Shown: piece after piece, positions 24,683 to 36,505 of the stretch
Position numbering within the stretch: position 1 is the stretch's first letter
Layout of the letters: each line of letters begins with the position of its first letter
Assembly (NCBI GenBank): GCA_013368325.1
Contig: JAACJK010000228.1
Span: 248,001 to 312,000 of the forward strand
Length of the DNA: 64,000 nucleotides
Reading direction: 5' to 3'
DNA from: Ephemerocybe angulata
Taxonomy: Eukaryota > Basidiomycota > Agaricomycetes > Agaricales > Psathyrellaceae
Translations under genes and position numbers: made by a program
The notes under the pieces: generated by a model
Database searches by the model: none
What the model saw: only the letters and a program-made list of their open reading frames with translations
Told to the model about the DNA's origin: nothing

Positions 24683-27600
24683 GAGGCTATACGGCTGTAG
24701 TAGTGATAGGGTTAGCGAAAAAAAAGAAATATGATAGTGTTGCGCAAAAAGAATAGGGTAAGGCGGAAAAGAATAGGGTACCATGGCCGACGCACCGGAG
24801 GCTTGCCCGGCAAACAGCACCAAAGCGGGAAGCCAAGCCGAATTGGTAAGCTGAGCCATGTGGCTCCTTTGCTCGTTCCACATGCACAACGCGTCTCGGC
24901 TACCTGCTAATTAGTGCAGCCCCTCGTCGCGTCGCGTAGCGAGAGCCGCGACGAGGTACCTAGCGAAAATGATATTGATTTCGCCCTTTCTCTACGCCGA
25001 AACCCTCGGTCCTTTCGCCAACGCGAGCATTTTCGATCTCGTATTGTTCAACCACCCTGCCCGACTCACTACACTAGCAGCATCGAACAGCGCTATGTCT
25101 GACTCGGAGGACATAAGCCTGGATGAGCTGAAGGGATATCGAAGATTTGTAGGTCCCTTACTTGTACCACTGAAGTACACGAGCTCACTGTCCTTTCCAG
25201 GTTTTTCCTGAGCAGTTTCAAGACCCCAGTAATGGCGTGTACCTCGGTGTTGATGTCTATGAGGATTGGATGTCTAGGGATGGGCTGGAGGCGTATAGAC
25301 GGTGGGAAGGGCGCACTGTGGAGGAGAAAGCGAGCGAGGCCGCAGAAACCCGGATCCCAGGGATCAAGGGACTGAGGGCATATCACTCATTTGTACGTCG
25401 CTGGCATTGTCTTTCAGACTCTTTCTCTACATTAGTACTCACTTGCGTCAAAATATGCAGTTTATAACACAGAACTATCGCCGCCACCCGTCCTTTTCGC
25501 TCGAATCCCCCGAAACTTGGTTCAAGTCTGAGGCGTATCGTGCCATGCAACTGTACCAAGCAGAGAACAACATTCCTAACGAAACCTCAAAAAGCTTCCA
25601 GGAAAGCAGAAGCCGGGCGAGTTCAATTGCTTCGTCTGTCCTCGATACGCCGGACTTGGATAGTCGACCGTCGTCACGTATGTCGATTGCAACAGGCCTG
25701 TCCGTGCCGTTCTCAACTCGAAGTCGAGCAACGTCCAATGCATCATCGGCCTTCGATATGGAAAGTCGAGCATCGTCCCGGATGGCAACGTCAAGCCCGG
25801 ATTTGATTGAAGGATTCTCAGACGAGGACAGTGAGGATGAGAACCTTGAAGCCTTGCGGTTGTTCTCACCACTGGCAAGCGAAGCTATCACGACCAACGA
25901 CTCCCAGTATGTGATTCGTTTAATTTGTTGATTATCTTCGCTGACCTTTAGGGTTAGAGGACCACAACCCAATCCGCCTCGCCAAGCTCTTAAACGGCCC
26001 CGCTCCCATTCTAATACCAGTGCCCTCTCAACTCGAAGCGCCCATGTCGAGACCAAAATGCACAAAGCGGAAAGTCCAACTAGCAGCCTTGAGCACGAGA
26101 CCAACAAGGATGGTCGCATCAAGATAACACAGAGAACTCTCGTCGGACGTGTAGTAGACGTAAGCCCAGCCGCAATTCGGTACGAGCAAGATGTTGCGTA
26201 TGTTGTCGACTTTTCCAATACCACCCTGCCTATTATCAAGGGCAAGGTAATGACCCCAGATGGTTATATTCGCAAGAACGTGAGTCGTTCTACCATATTG
26301 AATCTCGTCTTGATACTCATTGGGGCGTCAGAACGCCGACTCATGGACTGGATCTACGGGTGCTAAGAGTGGGAATACTCCTGTGTTTGGAACTTTGTTC
26401 GGGTCGCTGGATGGACCAGTCGAGTGCCGGCGCGTCCATGTCAATTGCAAGGGTGTGAAGGTGTGCGAGTATTTCGATGACGGCGAATCGCTTTGGGAGA
26501 AGTACCAGGAGGCAAAGAGGTGGGAAAATGAGGGCGAGGAGGATATGGCTCAGCAAGCCAAGGTTATCCAGCAGTCGAATTTGAACGAGGCGAACTCTAC
26601 ACTTGCTATAACTCTTAGGTGAGTGCCATGGACCACTGTTTCATGCTCGCTTCTAATCTTACACCTGTTTGAAGATTTTATCGGGGTATAATAGAAAAAC
26701 GGTGCCTCAAAAAGACGTGCACAGGAGTACCCGTGCTCAGAAAGCTGCGAACTGTACGTACTCTCTAGAGACCAGCACCGCTATATTGGCGCTAACGGAG
26801 TTGTGTCAGCCTTCTCGTTACGGCCACAACTATTTTGTCGGATGCTCTGGGTGGGTATGGTCCGAAGCCAGAGAGCATAGGTACATTGGCATTCCGTGGA
26901 ATGTCAATGAAGACGAGCTTAAAGCCATGTTAAATGCCGAGGCTATACCTGAGGAGGTAACTGCAACACAACCGTCAAACACTCTATCGTCGGGGAAGTG
27001 CACCTTTAATGTCAGCCCTAAGCGAACCATCAAGACCTGTCGTGCGTTACTTTAAATACCTGCTGTATAGACCCTGCTAATTCTGTATCCTTAGCGTACT
27101 CCCATATCGTAGATGGTCGAGCTGCCAGTTCTGTGCCGGTGACTCTACGACCCTGTGGTGTAGCGCTCATCATCTGTGTGCCCGTGGAATGGGAGAAGTA
27201 CCAAAAGGTTGTTGTCTATCTGCGCGACGGACACAACCACCCTACGCAGGCACCTACTGGTCCGACAGCAGAGGAAGAGGACCTGATTGACACGGCCATT
27301 GAGACTGTGGAGCCTGTCGGGCTTACGACTCAAGGTGTTATCCGAGGTAAGCCTTGCCATTCTACAAGTCTATGAAAAAGACGTTGACCCGATAAACCCA
27401 GCACCAACGACTACTCAACTCTGTGGTGGAAAGCCTCTGTCAGTTGTCGCCCCTGCATTTGGAAACCAACGTCGTGTTCGGGCGAAAGTTAAGAAAGCCC
27501 TGGATGAGGCGTATCCAAAAGGTCGATCATGGGAGGGTACGGCTGATACTTTATAAGTCTCGTTCCTGTTTTTCTAATACAAATTCTCGCCCAGGTGTAA

Positions 27601-30455
27601 TGCACGAAATGCGTGTTGACGCATCTAAGCCAGCTGACGAAAGGTATATCCATACAGTGATTACCCGCCCTGACATGAACCTGGCGATCATCTCGCACCC
27701 GCCCTTGCTCAAATACATTCACGACGTGCCGGCTCTCTCATGCGATTTTTCGTTCAAGCGTATATCCGGCAAAGTCGACGAGTTGAAGGTTGGGGGATAC
27801 AGCGAACGGCTTGAACGGCGTGAGTACTCTAGGACTTCTATTGGTCATCGGCTGACTGTAATATTATTTGTGTAGGGATAATATTCATGTCCGGGCTGAG
27901 TGACCGCGCAACAGCAGCACTATTCGAGACTTTCTTCTCAGAGTTCTTTCGCCTTGTCCTCGAGCTTACGGGTACGCCCCTCAAGATAAAGGCACTTTGG
28001 CCAGAGGGTGATAGTGCTCATTTGCGGGCTATTTTACTCGACGCCGATCTCGCGCAAGTGCTTGGACTTGCTGAGAGCCTTGCGCAGTATATTCCACGAT
28101 ATGTCCCAAGCTCCGCCGTCGAGAACCTGAATCTCCCTTCGAACCCCAAGCCCATGGATATTGCCCAGAGGGTGGTCAAGTTCTGCGTCATTCACTCGGA
28201 GAGGTTTGCATGTCTTATTTATCAAGCAGAAGTGGCGAATAGCTGATATGATGTGGCAGGAATATCGAAAAGTTGAAGTGCCTTTCTCGGAGCGACCTTG
28301 ACAGGCTCAAAATGTTCCCTGGACTCAAAACGGACGAGGAAATTGCATCCTGGCATGAATTCTGCTCTGGACTCGCCGAGAATCATGAGCAGGTCAATGG
28401 TACGTCGCACCAACAGTGGCTAAATGATGTTACAACTTACAATAACCAGAATGGTACAAACACAAGCTCAACAACCCGTTTCTCTTGGAGGGCATTAACC
28501 AGCACCTCTCACCTATGGATGCGGATAACTTTAGGCTCACTCCCAGAGACACGAACCTCATTGAGGGCGCCCATGCAGGACGAAACGCCGAAACCGGAAT
28601 CAACTTGTCGTTGATGGACGCAATTCTAAGGTAAGCTGCCTGCCATTTTGGGATATTCTTGTGACTGACCTTGCCGAATGACCATGCAGTGCGAAGAAAA
28701 GCGATAGGTCGCTGGCAGCGGAACTCGATAACATTGGAAAGGCAGCCGGAGGACTGTTCTTGAACACTAAAGCGATCCGAGAAAAACGCGCCGTCAGCCG
28801 AAAGGAGTCCGCCATGCGAAAGAATCATGAACGTGCCGATGACCTCGCCATGCTATCCGACCTCGAGAAGCAGATCGCGTCTCTCAACTCACGCATTCAA
28901 GAGTCTCAATCGTCGACAAATTCGCTTTCCGCTGAGCTCAAAGCTGCTCGGGCATGCTATACAGAGTCGAATAAGAAAGACAGTGCAGCCGCAAAGAAGA
29001 TTGCGCATCTGAAGGCCGACATTGAGAAAGAGAATAATCGAAGGCGAGATTTGAAGTCAGAGAGGAGAAGGCTAAACGACGAGGTCAATGACCTTAAAGA
29101 GGGGAAGCTGAAAGGTGCACAGATTGGAAAGTTGGTTGCCAAGTCCAACGGTGCGTATGCTGTGTCTTCAGAAAGCGTTCGGTATTCATTTATCCCACTT
29201 GAATAGATACACCTCAGATTGACAAGAACTGTGACACAGCGTACGATGCTACCTTTGAAGCCAATTTCAACGATTTCGATGCCAACATCAACGACATCTA
29301 CGACGAAAGCCCAGACCAAATCAACACCAATAAGCCTTCCGACGCGAGCGTTCACAATCTCGACACCAACCTCCATGGTGACGCCGGCGGCCTCATTGGG
29401 AACGAGGGTTTGCAGCTCTTGGACGAACGCAACAACAGTCTTGGCGGCATCGATTTCGATGGTATCGACTTCAGTGGTGTAGATTTCAGTGGGATGGACT
29501 TCAGCGGTGTCGACTTTGAGGGTATGGACTTTGCGGGCATGGACTTTGATGGCTTTGATTGGGGTGGTCTCGATTTCGGCGGTGTTGACTTCACCAACAA
29601 CCTTCATAGTGTTGACTCCAATGGTTCTGGCTTTGGCGAAGCTTTACCAGCCCCAATTGGAGTCGCACTCAATCCGGAGGACGAAAATCCGGTCACCGCA
29701 CCATCCCAAGTCACCATGGCGTACGTGCTTTCTCTCGGAGTGGATGAACCCCTGCCCTCTCCCAGTTGGACCACCGGCGCATGAAGGTTGAACGAGTGGC
29801 GAAGATATAGCTAGCATGGATATGTATCTATGCCCTCTGTACTCCATAGCACGTAGTGATAGTCAGTCAAGAAAGATCATCGCCGTTGTGTGCCTATGTA
29901 ATCAGCGTGAAGGCCATCTACCGGGGTCCGGAATACCTGACCTGTAAGTACTTTCAGACTTAAACCTAAGATATGAGAGCGCCACAAAAGGCTAGATTGG
30001 AGCCTTTAGAGATGTATTCAAGTTGAGCTTTGACCTTGGGTGACCCCGTGGTCAATATATTCAATGTACAGTCAGGCATGCCGTGTGCGAGTGTGATGCC
30101 TTCCCAATGGCTTCCTTGTTGTTCTCTGGACTTAAATATGGTATTCTAACGACATAATCAGCTCTATTATTGCATACTACCTATTAATCTACAACAACTT
30201 CTACAGTCCCGCGCCAATCACCCTCCAGAGAGGGCTCGGAGGAGGGTGGGCGCCTAAGCAGACCGCCCGCACGTGCGTCCGGGATATGGACCTAATCGGG
30301 AAAGTGCCACGGTGCCAAGGCCGGGGCATCCCCGTTGCCGGCCCACCTTACCCTATCATTTCTTGCGCAACCCTACTCTTTTCGCGCAACCCTATCATAT
30401 TTGTTTTTTTTTCCTAACCCTATCACTACTACAACGGTCATCCCCCCCTCGAGCG
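24674..30455. mobile_element. Mutator-like DNA transposon (24683-30446) with 9-bp TSD CCTCGAGCG
   Basis: A 5764-bp element. The ends are inverted repeats: TGTAGTAGTGATAGGGTTAG near the left end recurs inverted at the right end, followed in both by an A-rich tract and AATATGATAG. Weaker similarity continues inward to about 150-190 bp. The 9-bp duplication CCTCGAGCG lies at 24674-24682 and 30447-30455, exactly where the RPN6 pseudogene is interrupted. Long inverted repeats plus a 9-bp duplication fit the Mutator superfamily. One long spliced gene fills the interior. Confidence 0.85.
25095..29784 (+). CDS. Putative Mutator-like transposase with coiled coil and pentapeptide-like tail
   Basis: A gene of about a dozen or more short-intron exons starting at ATG 25095 (MSDSEDISLDELKG). 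Order of parts: an acidic, serine-rich N-terminal region; a zinc-finger-like region around 26700-27260 containing KKTCTG, FVGCSGW, HRYIGIPW and a closing HNHP, which suggests a WRKY-GCM1-type DNA-binding finger. A catalytic-like region follows at about 27600-28620, with candidate acidic residues in SCDFSFKRISG, LLDADLAQVLG and LIEGAHAGRNAETG. A long charged coiled coil spans about 28700-29150. The acidic C-terminal tail has about ten five-residue units of the form GxDFx. Exons are open, but I did not phase every junction. The family assignment rests on motif layout and the element's ends. Confidence 0.65.
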
Positions 30456-30690
30456 TGATCACATAGTTGCGATCCTTCACAAGTATCTTCGACGGGGAAA
30501 GTCAAACCGGCTAGACTGAGTGCGTTGACTACATCTCGTTTTGCCAGACGCCGTATAGCTCATGATCAGTATCTATTAACTCGATACTCAACAGCGACGT
30601 GCAGAAATAGACGCCCATCGAGAACGTCGCGGCCGAGAAACGCATGCTCGTCAAACGTAGTCTCGAAACCCGGCTCGTCGGATTGTACGT
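30447..30690 (+). pseudogene. RPN6 pseudogene, continuation after the transposon
   Basis: The copy resumes with the repeated CCTCGAGCG and follows RPN6 exon 3 (TTGCGATCCTTCA), intron 3 and exon 4 up to the SLETRLVGL coding block and its donor. Similarity then stops. Exons 5-10 are absent, so only the 5' third of the gene was duplicated or has survived. Confidence 0.85.
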
Positions 30691-31709
30691 ATCCTCCCCA
30701 CTCCTCTTCTCACCGCATGACAGCCACATCTCTACAGGCGACCTCCGACACCGTGTCCAGGAAACCGTTCAGAGCCCAAGGTCTCAAAGTTGGAGAAGGA
30801 TCGGTCGGCCAGTGGTAGCGGTCTCGGGCTGCACCTCCCCTCTCAGGTGCGCTATACCTTCCCCTTTCCCTTCCCTTCGTCGCCCACGCCCTATCATTTG
30901 GGCGACCCGCGTCCCCTACGACGGCCCCTCGTTCACGCATACCGCGTTCTTTCTCCCAGCTTCTGCCCGAACTCGTTTTGAGCGAGAGTCGGCTGATCTG
31001 AGCGATGTATTCGCCGTCGCCACCTGTACTTCGCACATCGATGCACGGGTCGATATACAGCACCCTCGCCCGCGTCATGACTCGAACGTTGTGCATATGG
31101 TTCGTGCCCCCCATTGGCGATGTCCGTACGTCGTATCCGTTGTATCGGGACGGCGAGAACGCTACGGCCTTGCCTCATGATCAGGACCGTGGCATGTACC
31201 GCAGGCGGATATGCGACGATATCGCAGCGCGTCTGTGTTTGGTATGCGATGGCTTGGATCGCGTCCAGCGAGGCTGTTGGACCTGTCGAAGTACGAATGA
31301 TGGATATTTGGTCGTAGTCTCGGCCTATCGGGACATACACGTCCTTGTCTCGCCTCGCGTCTTTGTCTATCTGCATTCTCCTCCCCCTTGTTTGCACCGG
31401 TCTCGTCACACAACCTCCATATCCGGGTGACTACTCGGCTGTGTGTCCGATGAGTCGACACACTGAATACGTGTGGATAAAGGCCAAAATGCCTTTTTCC
31501 TAGTCTCTTTGCCCATCGTTGGCATAGGGAGTCTATATCCTGTGCGCGGTGAGATTAGGCTGGAGGGCGAAGGTTGGATGAGCGACGTGTGGACGGATGA
31601 GCGAGTCCCACCCCGTACTAACTATCCACAACCGAAGGGATAGCTATGGTATAATACATTTCTCTCTTCAAATGCACATCGTGATTATTGTAGCCTGACA
31701 CCTCTCATT
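30691..31709. other. Intergenic, no gene recognised
   Basis: Open frames of up to about 178 codons on both strands overlap one another, and none shows a recognisable domain or splice structure. Confidence 0.35.
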
Positions 31710-32078
31710 GAGGTGCTCCTAAGAGTATCGATGGTATGATATGACCTCGCGAACGTCGAAAAGAAGGCGACATGCAATGCTTACGTAGCTGCCTGGCTGT
31801 CTGCGATGCTGTGAGACTATGCTAACGGGTGACGATTTCAAGGGATATCACTTGTGTGAGGCTATAGAACTGTTAATGTATGTCTATCTACACGTGTAGA
31901 ACGCACTCTTCAAGATGTCACCCAGTGAGTGACCCACCATTCCGATGACATGAAATAGGCGCCCATGCTGAAAGGACGTTACACGGGGATAGCCGCTCAT
32001 ATGAAAGCTACGGAACGGTGCTGACATAGTGTGTTGTTCGAGGGCGGAGGCATTCAACACCTGTCCACACAGTCGGCA
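31710..32078. repeat. Duplicated segment, copy B (copy A at 16420-16830)
   Basis: Same orientation as copy A, with shared blocks including CTGCGATGCTGTGAGACTATG-like sequence and GATTTCA flanks. It lies just downstream of the 3' end of the minus-strand membrane-protein gene. Confidence 0.8.
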
Positions 32079-32337
32079 CAGCTAGAATCTAAGTAGTAAG
32101 AGCATAGACTCATCACCCTGGGTGCTTTTCGACTCTGATAACCGTGATGAGCATTGAGCGTTCCGGGGGTGATGCGCGCGGGTCAACATTCCTAAGTTGA
32201 AGAGAGAAGGAAAGAGAGATTGCCATGAATCATAGTGGAGGTAAAGCTCACATAGGGGCATCAAAGAGACAAACGAAGGGAATGAGTGAGCGAGTGAGAT
32301 CGCTGGGGGAAGCAACAGAATGTATTGCTCTTAGTAT

Positions 32338-33390
32338 CTAACGATAACCTGATTGCATCGTATCTGGGTTATAGTCATCCCAGTTCTCGATGTACCCTAT
32401 ACCGAATGACATTGTCCTCCCCTGATTCTCTGACTCTACTCCGGGCGATGAGATATCAGTGAACGAAAGTACCGATGGTGAACTTGAACGTGAGACGCCA
32501 TCTTGATTCCTTGGTTCGAGAGAGTAGCTCTCCGCAGTCGCCGAAGAGGGGCCTCCTCGAATGGAGGGTCCATGGAGGAGGCGAAAGACGTACGATGCAA
32601 TCACAATTAGGTTGCACACTGTAACAGACGTCGCCGTCTAGCGGCATTAGTTTTGAACTCATACAGACGGGGGCGGGGAGTTCACACACACACCTCGAGC
32701 CAGCCTATCCGGAACCGCATTTCGCTCTTCATTGGTTCCCATGTTTCAGGAACTGCCTGGAAGACCAAAATGGCGATGGTGGCGATGGTGATGACAATGC
32801 TTGCAGCAAAGGCGGAAAGAAGCATCCATCTGAATGCTCTGGAAGCCTGGAGCTTCCACAGTGCGCATATTGGAACAGCAATCAGAAATGCATCGGCAAG
32901 GAGGCCAGCTGGTTGTGAGGTGGATCATTAAAAAGTTGCGAGTTTTGTGTCTACAGGACGAGCAGACAGACGCACCGACCGCGGGGTAATAGACACTCGA
33001 AACGGGTGTGAAGCACATAATCCTTGTATCATGTACCCCTGGGGGCGGAATCCACGCGGAGGCGGGCGCGCATTGGACACCGAAAGCGACAAGGAACGAC
33101 ACGAGGACGAACGCAAATGCACGCACAGCAAGCTGAGTAAGGCGGTGGGCTGGATGCTGAGGCGGGAAGATACGTGCCGTCCCGAGCGCCAAGCTCATTC
33201 GACTAAGCCTGTCAGGAACAGTGGTTAGCCGCCCTCGAGGCACAGAACTTGCGTTATGGAGCAGCAATCGTTACCAAATTGTGGCCCAGGAGACCAGTAT
33301 ACTCATGGAGAACCATGCTTTACGATATCCGCGAGTCGGAGTGATGCCACCTGATGAGAGAAATGGTCAGAGGGCGCTTACACTGCGTGG
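32338..33390 (-). CDS. Multi-pass membrane protein, probably 5'-truncated
   Basis: Four exons can be read: one starting at about 33390 (GGITPTRGYRKAWFSMSILV) and ending near 33275; one beginning near 33204 and ending at 32976; then 32908-32694 and 32637-32338. Later junctions are phase-consistent. Hydrophobic helices include VRAFAFVLVSFLVAFGV, ADAFLIAVPICALW, FAASIVITIATIAILVF and VCNLIVIASYVF, followed by a Ser-rich cytosolic tail. The layout (RMSLALGTARIFPPQ before a helix, then ADAFLIAVPI) recalls a fungal integral membrane family of rhodopsin-like topology. No convincing first exon with an ATG was found. Just upstream lies repeat-rich DNA, so the 5' end may have been displaced. Confidence 0.6.
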
Positions 33391-33419
33391 GTGGCCCGCT
33401 ATTTCAGGAAGAAATATTG

Positions 33420-34028
33420 TGGAAATACTATGTAAATGTTCGAAGTATTTCTACAATATTTCCGTAAGAAGTAGTCTAGAAATGTGGAATCCGTATTTCT
33501 AACATATTTCAAGCCAGAAATATAAAAGTATATACGCAATTTTCTCCCCGATTTGGGCACAGTAAACCAACAAATGATATTCAGTATGCCCTTGCTATTT
33601 CTGGTGCAAAATATGGTAGAAATAAGGTTATGATTTTTCCGGACTACTTAATGCGGAAATAGAATGGAAATATATTGGCTATTTCCATCCTATTTCCACC
33701 GTATTTCCGGTGGAAATATGCGACCACACACGCAGTGTTATTGAGTAACACAGGGCCAACGGCAACATATTTCTGTGTAATTTATGCCGGAATTAGTGTG
33801 GAATTATGCCATTTAGTTCCTTTGTGATTCACTGAGAATCAGGGTGGAATTAGACAAAGACCACTGTGGCATAATTCCAACGTTTGTCCAAAATTTGGCT
33901 GGGGGCATCGCATAATTCCACCCTTTGTCTTCACATAATTCCATAGTGAGTTCTGTGGTATCAGGGTGGAATTAAATGACATAATTCTAGCATACTTCTA
34001 CCATGTTTCAGGGAGAATTACGGTGCCT
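33420..34028. repeat. AT-rich region of clustered TATTTCC and GGAATTA motifs
   Basis: From 33420 to about 33720 the motif GGAAATA/TATTTCC recurs in both orientations. From about 33770 to 34020 GGAATTA/TAATTCC recurs the same way (for example GCATAATTCCA). No coding frame was seen. The pattern resembles subterminal repeats of a DNA transposon. The Gypsy composite is inserted at its right side. Confidence 0.5.
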
Positions 34029-34033
34029 CTGGC

Positions 34034-34603
34034 TGTGGCGAAGACGCCGGCTGATGTTGGACGAGCGACGAGCAGAGAGCAGAGAGCAGAGGAGCAGAGG
34101 TCGGACGAGCGACGAGCAGCGATGCAGATACAAGAGCTGTATAGTCAAAGGTAAATAAGATACAGGAAGTAGGAGCAAAGCGACTATGTACCTGTATAGT
34201 CAAAGAGATCAAGTGGGGAATAATGAACGAGTAGCTACGAGTATATATGTGTCCAGATGATCTCGAACGAAAATAGAACAATAGAATGATCCAAAGAACA
34301 ATAGAGTCCATATGAGTCGATATGACTAAAAGGCAGCGCGCGGGCAGTGCACCTGAGAACAAAGGTGCGAACAAGGTGTGAACGTGCTGTGCACGAGAAT
34401 AAGAAGCATGAACGTGCTGTGCATGAAGTGAGGGGAAGGCTCAGAAGAGCGAAGGCAGTGTGAAGGTGTGCAAGGGTGTGCAAAGGTGTGCAAGGGTGTG
34501 CAAAGGTGTGCAAGAGTGTGCAGAAATGCGCACGAATGAATAGTAAAGGAAGAAATGAAAGGAAAAGAAGAGAAAATAGGTAGGCTGACCGGTGTTCATG
34601 ACA
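34034..34603 (-). repeat. Gypsy LTR, left outer copy (570 bp)
   Basis: Starts TGTGGCGAAGACGCC and ends GGTGTTCATGACA on the plus strand, that is TG...CA in minus orientation. It is about 20 bp longer than the other three copies because of extra GTGTGCAAGG units in a short tandem tract at 34460-34520. Confidence 0.9.
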
Positions 34604-34637
34604 TTACCCCCCTCCTAGAACTCATCGTCCTCGATGA

Positions 34638-35075
34638 CTATGGTCGGGGTGCCATGGGGTGTCGAAGGTGGAACTCCGCGACGGCTTCAGCTGCATTCCC
34701 AAGGTTGGCAAGGGGTTCCCAAGAGTTCTCGCTGTCGTTGTAGCCCTTCCAGCTGATGAGGTATTCAACCCAGCGCTTTCGTCCACGCTTGACCTCCCTA
34801 CTGTCCAGCACATCCTGAACTTCAAACTCTGTCCCATCCTCGAGTTCAACAGGCTCTGGTGGGGGAGGTAGGATGCCGTTGGTGTCGTTCCCTTTCCAGG
34901 GACTAAGCTTGTCGACGTGGAAGACAGGATGGAGGCGGGATAGAGACTGAGGGAGTGCGAGACGGTAGTCAAGGTCGCCGATCTTCTCAATGACCTTGTA
35001 GGGGCCGAGCTGGAAGTCCCCAAGCTTTCGAGTGGGCACCTTGATGTTGATGTTTTTGGCGCTGAGCCAGACGTA
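34638..35075 (-). pseudogene. Gypsy pol 3' fragment (chromodomain end)
   Basis: Encodes the last 145 or so residues of Pol, from YVWLSAKNINIK through the chromodomain ([14 protein letters not shown]) to the stop. It is joined head-to-head at about 35075 with plus-strand pol, so it cannot express a complete enzyme. Confidence 0.9.
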
Positions 35076-36471
35076 AGTTGGACCCCAGAAACTCGTCAAC
35101 GGTTTGACAGAGTGGACAGAGGAGAACGGGTTAGTACGGTTCAGAGGCAAGGTATACGTCCCAGCAGACGATGAGCTCCGGCGAGAGGTGGTGAAGCAGT
35201 GCCACGATGACCCCACTTCAGGCCATCCCGGGAACCATGCAACCCTCGAACGGGTCGAGCGGTTGTACTGGTGGCCCACGATGCGTGCTTTTGTGAAGAA
35301 ATACGTCGAAGGCTGCGATCTCTGTGCTCGACGCAAGCATGCCCAGCACCCTCGTGCCCTCACCCAGCCCATGGACGTCCCTGAAGGCCCTTGGGAGGCT
35401 GTTGGAGTTGACCTCATCACACAGCTACCACCTGCCCACAGTTTCGACGCAGTCATCGTCTTCACCGACTTCTTCACCAAGCAGATCCACGCACTCCCCT
35501 GTTCCTCCACCATCTCGACTGAAGGAGTCGTCGACATCTACTACCGAGAGATCTTCCGCCTCCATGGTTTGCCCCTTCGTTTCATCAGCGACCGAGGGCC
35601 CCAGTTCACCTCCAACGTCATGCGCACCCTCCTCCAACGTCTCGGGATTGGATCCAACCTCACAACAGCATACCACCCTCAGGCCAATGGCCAGACCGAG
35701 CGTGCAAACCAGGAGGTCGAGAAGCACCTTCGCTTCTACGTCAGTCGACGACAAGACGATTGGGACCAACACCTCCCCATGGCTGAGTTCGTCATCAACT
35801 CACGCATTCACTCTGCTCACAATCGCTCCCCCTTCGAGGTCATCTACGGCTACTCCCCTCACTTCAACATTCCCATCGGCACTACCACTGGCGTCCGCGG
35901 TGTCGATGAGCGCATTCAGGACCTCCTAGACACCCGAAAGGATGTTGAAGCAGCCTTACGAATGGAGAAAGCCCGCCAGAAGACGACCTTTGAAGCTGGG
36001 AAACGGACAGCACACACCTTCGCCGTGGACGACTACGTCTGGCTCAGCGCCAAAAACATCAACATCAAGGTGCCCACTCGAAAGCTTGGGGACTTCCAGC
36101 TCGGCCCCTACAAGGTCATTGAGAAGATCGGCGACCTTGACTACCGTCTCGCACTCCCTCAGTCTCTATCCCGCCTCCATCCTGTCTTCCACGTCGACAA
36201 GCTTAGTCCCTGGAAAGGGAACGACACCAACGGCATCCTACCTCCCCCACCAGAGCCTGTTGAACTCGAGGATGGGACAGAGTTTGAAGTTCAGGATGTG
36301 CTGGACAGTAGGGAGGTCAAGCGTGGACGAAAGCGCTGGGTTGAATACCTCATCAGCTGGAAGGGCTACAACGACAGCGAGAACTCTTGGGAACCCCTTG
36401 CCAACCTTGGGAATGCAGCTGAAGCCGTCGCGGAGTTCCACCTTCGACACCCCATGGCACCCCGACCATAG
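35076..36471 (+). pseudogene. Gypsy pol 3' third (integrase and chromodomain)
   Basis: Open from the RNase H-integrase spacer (PQKLVNG) through the integrase zinc region (HPGNHATLE, CDLCARRK), core (SDRGPQFTSN, AYHPQANGQTERAN) and C-terminal chromodomain. Protease, reverse transcriptase and RNase H are missing. One base of the original TTT at the junction is lost. The adjoining polypurine tract AGGAGGGGGG leads directly into the next LTR, so this is the normal 3' end of a plus-oriented copy. Confidence 0.9.
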
Positions 36472-36505
36472 TCATCGAGGACGATGAGTTCTAGGAGGGG
36501 GGTAA

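Noticed and set aside
24683..30446. Assignment of the transposon to the fungal KDZ group
   Set aside because: The encoded protein lacks the cysteine-rich motifs I associate with KDZ transposases. The 9-bp duplication and long inverted repeats fit a Mutator-like element better.
30933..31409. A 158-codon minus-strand frame that looked briefly like an ATPase fragment
   Set aside because: No family motif could be confirmed on closer reading, and overlapping frames are equally open.
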